DNA of 8,970 nt, taken from NCBI GenBank assembly GCA_015494725.1, contig WGAR01000194.1:1-8970 (forward strand). The letters are read 5' to 3'. Below the pieces are notes generated by a model. It saw nothing but the letters and a program-made list of their open reading frames with translations. It was not told the DNA's origin and did no database searches. Source of the stretch: Thermodesulfobacteriaceae bacterium. Its GTDB lineage: Bacteria > Desulfobacterota > Thermodesulfobacteria > Thermodesulfobacteriales > Thermodesulfobacteriaceae. The translations under genes and the position numbers were made by a program. Positions 7,282 to 8,970 of the stretch are shown one piece after another (position 1 is the first letter of the stretch; every line of letters begins with the position of its first letter).

Positions 7282-7351
7282 GCAGAGCCCCTTCTCTTAC
7301 CGGTTTCCACGAGTATAATAGCAGAGGATCGCGGGGAGGAAAACCGGATAA
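7282..7351. promoter_or_regulatory. Divergent promoter region between pilT and ftsE
   Basis: The only substantial non-coding DNA in the window, 70 bp. Plus strand: a consensus -10 TATAAT at 7314-7319, with a weak -35 candidate TTCTCT at 7292-7297 (16-bp spacer), aimed at ftsE. Minus strand: -10 TATTAT at 7315-7320 with TTTTCC at 7338-7343 (17-bp spacer), aimed at pilT. The two -10 elements share the same AT core, so the polymerases would compete. CCGGTTT (7300-7306) and AAACCGG (7341-7347) form a 7-bp inverted repeat around the core. Promoter positions are inferred from consensus only. Confidence 0.55.
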
Positions 7352-8023
7352 ATGGCCACGCTTCTGCGCCTGGAAAGGGTAAGTAAGATTTATCCTCCTT
7401 ATATTCAGGCCCTGGATCGGGTGGATCTGGAGGTAGAGAAAGGGGAGTTTATCTTCATCTCCGGGCCCAGCGGGGCCGGAAAGACCACCCTACTCAATCT
7501 CATCTTCGGGCTGGAAAGGCCCTCCTCCGGAAAGATCTACTACGGGGGCCGGGAATACGGGAGTCTTTCCCGCACCGAGTTGATCCGTTTGCGGCGCAGA
7601 ATGGGTTTTGTGTTTCAGGACTTTAAACTCCTTCCAGACAAAACGGTCTTTGAGAACATCTATCTGGGGCTGGAGATCCTGGGGGTTTCCCCGGCCGAGG
7701 CCTATCAGAGGGTCTATCCCTGGCTCAGGCGCCTGGGGCTTGCCGGGAAGGAAAAGGCCCGGGTGGAGACCCTTTCCGGGGGAGAGAAGCAGAGGGTGGC
7801 CATCGCCCGGGCGGTGGTGCGCGAGCCGGAACTCATTCTGGCCGACGAGCCCACCGGGAATCTGGATCCCCAGCGGACCCGCGAGATCCTGGAGATCCTG
7901 GAGGAACTGAACGCTGAAGGAATCACCGTGCTGGTGGCCACACACGACGAAAGCCTCTATCGCGGGCGCCATCGTCGGGTTCTAACCCTCAAGGGCGGAA
8001 GGCTGGTGGAGGGAGATGTTTAG
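7352..8023 (+). CDS. ftsE: Cell-division ATP-binding protein FtsE
   Basis: ATPase subunit of the FtsEX complex, an ABC-type mechanotransmitter that couples cytoplasmic ATP hydrolysis to periplasmic peptidoglycan hydrolysis at the division site. 223 residues (E. coli 222). Walker A GPSGAGKT (38-45), Q-loop VFQDFKLL (87-94), ABC signature LSGGE (141-145), Walker B LILADE (161-166) followed by PTGNLD, and H-loop His198. FQDFKLLPDKTVFEN is typical of FtsE rather than of LolD or MacB-type ATPases, and the adjacent ftsX confirms it. The start is ATG at 7352, with GGGGAGGA at 7333-7340, 11 nt upstream, slightly long spacing. The 3' end overlaps ftsX by 8 nt. Confidence 0.97.
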   Translation: MATLLRLERVSKIYPPYIQALDRVDLEVEKGEFIFISGPSGAGKTTLLNLIFGLERPSSGKIYYGGREYGSLSRTELIRLRRRMGFVFQDFKLLPDKTVFENIYLGLEILGVSPAEAYQRVYPWLRRLGLAGKEKARVETLSGGEKQRVAIARAVVREPELILADEPTGNLDPQRTREILEILEELNAEGITVLVATHDESLYRGRHRRVLTLKGGRLVEGDV

Positions 8024-8882
8024 ACGCTTCTGGCGGGAATTCGGGCTCAACCGGGGAGCCTATCTCATGACCCTCTTTATCCTGGCGGTGGCGGTGTCTG
8101 TGCTCCTTTTCTTTAGTTTCTTTTATTACAATCTCTATTCCTTTTCCCGGCGGGCCGCGCGGGGGCTGGCCCTTACCGTGTATCTGGAACCCGAGATCTC
8201 CCCTCCCCAGAGGCAGGCCGTGCGCAAGGCCCTGGCCTCTCTGCCGGGGGTGGTGGAGATCCGCCTGGTAAAAAAGCCCCAGGTGCTTGCCGAACTGAGA
8301 CGCATCTTCCGCACCAACCCCGATGTATTGGAGGAGATAGACCTTTCCCGTCTTCCCAGCTTCTTCGAGGTGGTCTTCCACGATCCGTTGCGGGATCTGG
8401 AGCGGGCCCGGGCCCGGGTGCCGGAGATCCAGAAACTTCCCGGGGTCCTGCAGGTCCAGTACGCCCGGAGCTGGCTCGGGCGCATCTATAACCTGAGTCA
8501 GCTGGTAAAGAGGCTAACCTTCCTTAGCGGCATCTTCCTTTTAATCTCTCTGGCCTTTCTCATGGCTGTGAATATCCATCTGACCCTGGAGAAACAACGC
8601 GAGGAGATAGAGGTCCTCTATCTCCTGGGGGCCACGCCGGGCTATATCGCCCGTCCCAAGGTGCTGGCCGGTTTTCTGGTGGGGCTCGGGGCCGGGCTTC
8701 TGGCCTGTCTCCTCTTCGGGGCCCTTAAGACCTATCTGGACCGGGCCCTTCTGGGGCTGTGGCCCTTTGTGGACTTCCGATGGGAGGGTTTACCCTGGCA
8801 ATTTCTGATCCTTACCGTAGGAGGGGTGGGATTCTTTTCCGCTTTGGTATCCTGGTTTTCGGTGCGGCGTTACTTCTCCTGA
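8016..8882 (+). CDS. ftsX: Cell-division protein FtsX
   Basis: Membrane partner of FtsE. It transmits the ATPase cycle through a periplasmic loop to an amidase activator or peptidoglycan hydrolase. 288 residues. Four hydrophobic segments: about 16-40, 166-190, 216-238 and 262-283. Residues about 45-160 form the large extracytoplasmic domain between the first two (LALTVYLEPEISPPQRQAV is typical of its first strand). EVLYLLGATPGYIARPKVLAG (199-219) is the conserved cytoplasmic-side stretch of FtsX/FtsX-like permeases. ATG at 8016 lies inside the end of ftsE; the purine run GGAGGG (8008-8013) is only 2 nt away, so translation probably relies on coupling with ftsE. The last 50 or so nt are also read in another frame by the downstream gene. 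Confidence 0.96.
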   Translation: MFRRFWREFGLNRGAYLMTLFILAVAVSVLLFFSFFYYNLYSFSRRAARGLALTVYLEPEISPPQRQAVRKALASLPGVVEIRLVKKPQVLAELRRIFRTNPDVLEEIDLSRLPSFFEVVFHDPLRDLERARARVPEIQKLPGVLQVQYARSWLGRIYNLSQLVKRLTFLSGIFLLISLAFLMAVNIHLTLEKQREEIEVLYLLGATPGYIARPKVLAGFLVGLGAGLLACLLFGALKTYLDRALLGLWPFVDFRWEGLPWQFLILTVGGVGFFSALVSWFSVRRYFS

Positions 8883-8970
8883 ACGGGAGGGCCGGCGCCG
8901 CTTCCTCCCTCAAGGAGAAGATTATCCAGAAAAGACATCTCCTGACCCAGGCCACCCTAAAGGAAAAATC
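8780..8970 (+). CDS. Secreted EnvC-like murein hydrolase activator (5' end only)
   Basis: Only the N-terminus is in view; the frame stays open to the window edge. ATG at 8780 is the only conventional in-frame start seen and gives 63 visible codons, but it has no clear Shine-Dalgarno and a long polar leader (about 17 residues). An in-frame ATT at 8831 lies 6 nt behind AGGAGG (8819-8824) and would give a compact signal peptide: LFRF, a hydrophobic core (GILVFGAALLLL) and an AGA cleavage site. The mature part starts SSLKEKIIQKRHLL, a charged helix of the kind that opens EnvC-type coiled coils. EnvC-like M23 proteins often follow ftsX and bind its periplasmic loop, activating cell-wall amidases. 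The catalytic or LytM domain lies outside the window, so the family call rests on position, signal peptide and helix start. A different secreted protein is possible. Confidence 0.65.
   Translation, partial: MGGFTLAISDPYRRRGGILFRFGILVFGAALLLLNGRAGAASSLKEKIIQKRHLLTQATLKEK
8819..8824 (+). promoter_or_regulatory. Shine-Dalgarno AGGAGG inside ftsX
   Basis: A complete AGGAGG (continuing as GGG) near the 3' end of ftsX. The only in-frame initiation-like codon at proper distance for the EnvC-like reading frame is ATT at 8831. A GTG at 8826 is too close and in a different frame. In ftsX this stretch encodes VGG, so it may also be chance from glycine codons. Confidence 0.5.

Noticed and set aside
8404..8418. 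GGGCCC repeat and 12-bp self-complementary core in ftsX
   Set aside because: It arises from consecutive Arg-Ala codons (CGG GCC) in GC-rich DNA; it is inside a coding region and has no matching element nearby.

Overview
The window is gene-dense, GC-rich bacterial chromosome (roughly 60% GC by eye) with almost no intergenic DNA. The proteins are rich in Arg and Glu and poor in Gln, AGG/CGG and ATA codons are in use, and the gene set is Gram-negative (type IV pilus retraction ATPases, FtsEX with an EnvC-like partner, PriA, GalU). This suggests a thermophilic Gram-negative bacterium, possibly Thermodesulfobacteriota. That assignment is an inference from protein style and gene content; the window holds no rRNA or other taxonomic marker.

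Two transcription units diverge from a 70-bp spacer at 7282-7351. Leftward (minus strand) runs a tight six-gene array: pilT, a second PilT/PilU-family ATPase, a zinc-ribbon protein of unknown function, galU, priA and a ClpX-like AAA+ ATPase that runs off the left edge. Two junctions are ATGA overlaps (pilT/pilU-like and zinc-ribbon/galU), one is a 13-nt overlap (pilU-like/zinc-ribbon), galU to priA is a 5-nt gap, and priA to the ClpX-like gene is 12 nt. Such packing implies one message with translational coupling. Rightward (plus strand) run ftsE and ftsX, overlapping by 8 nt, and then the 5' end of a secreted protein gene. That gene starts inside ftsX and has the signal peptide and charged helix start expected of an EnvC-type murein hydrolase activator.

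Functionally, the right arm is a cell-division module: the FtsE ATPase and FtsX membrane protein pass a conformational signal to a periplasmic amidase activator. The left arm starts with surface motility (pilus retraction by PilT with its paralogue) and continues into UDP-glucose supply (GalU), replication restart (PriA) and protein unfolding (ClpX-like). The last three are housekeeping functions with no obvious tie to pili.

No tRNA, rRNA, CRISPR, insertion sequence or phage gene was seen. The least ordinary items are the zinc-ribbon protein, whose C-terminal part reads like a degenerate receiver domain; the ClpX-like ATPase without its zinc-binding domain; a possible ATT start codon behind a full Shine-Dalgarno for the EnvC-like gene; and a 17-bp perfect palindrome at the galU stop codon, just ahead of priA. 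I saw no clear new defence system or mobile system.
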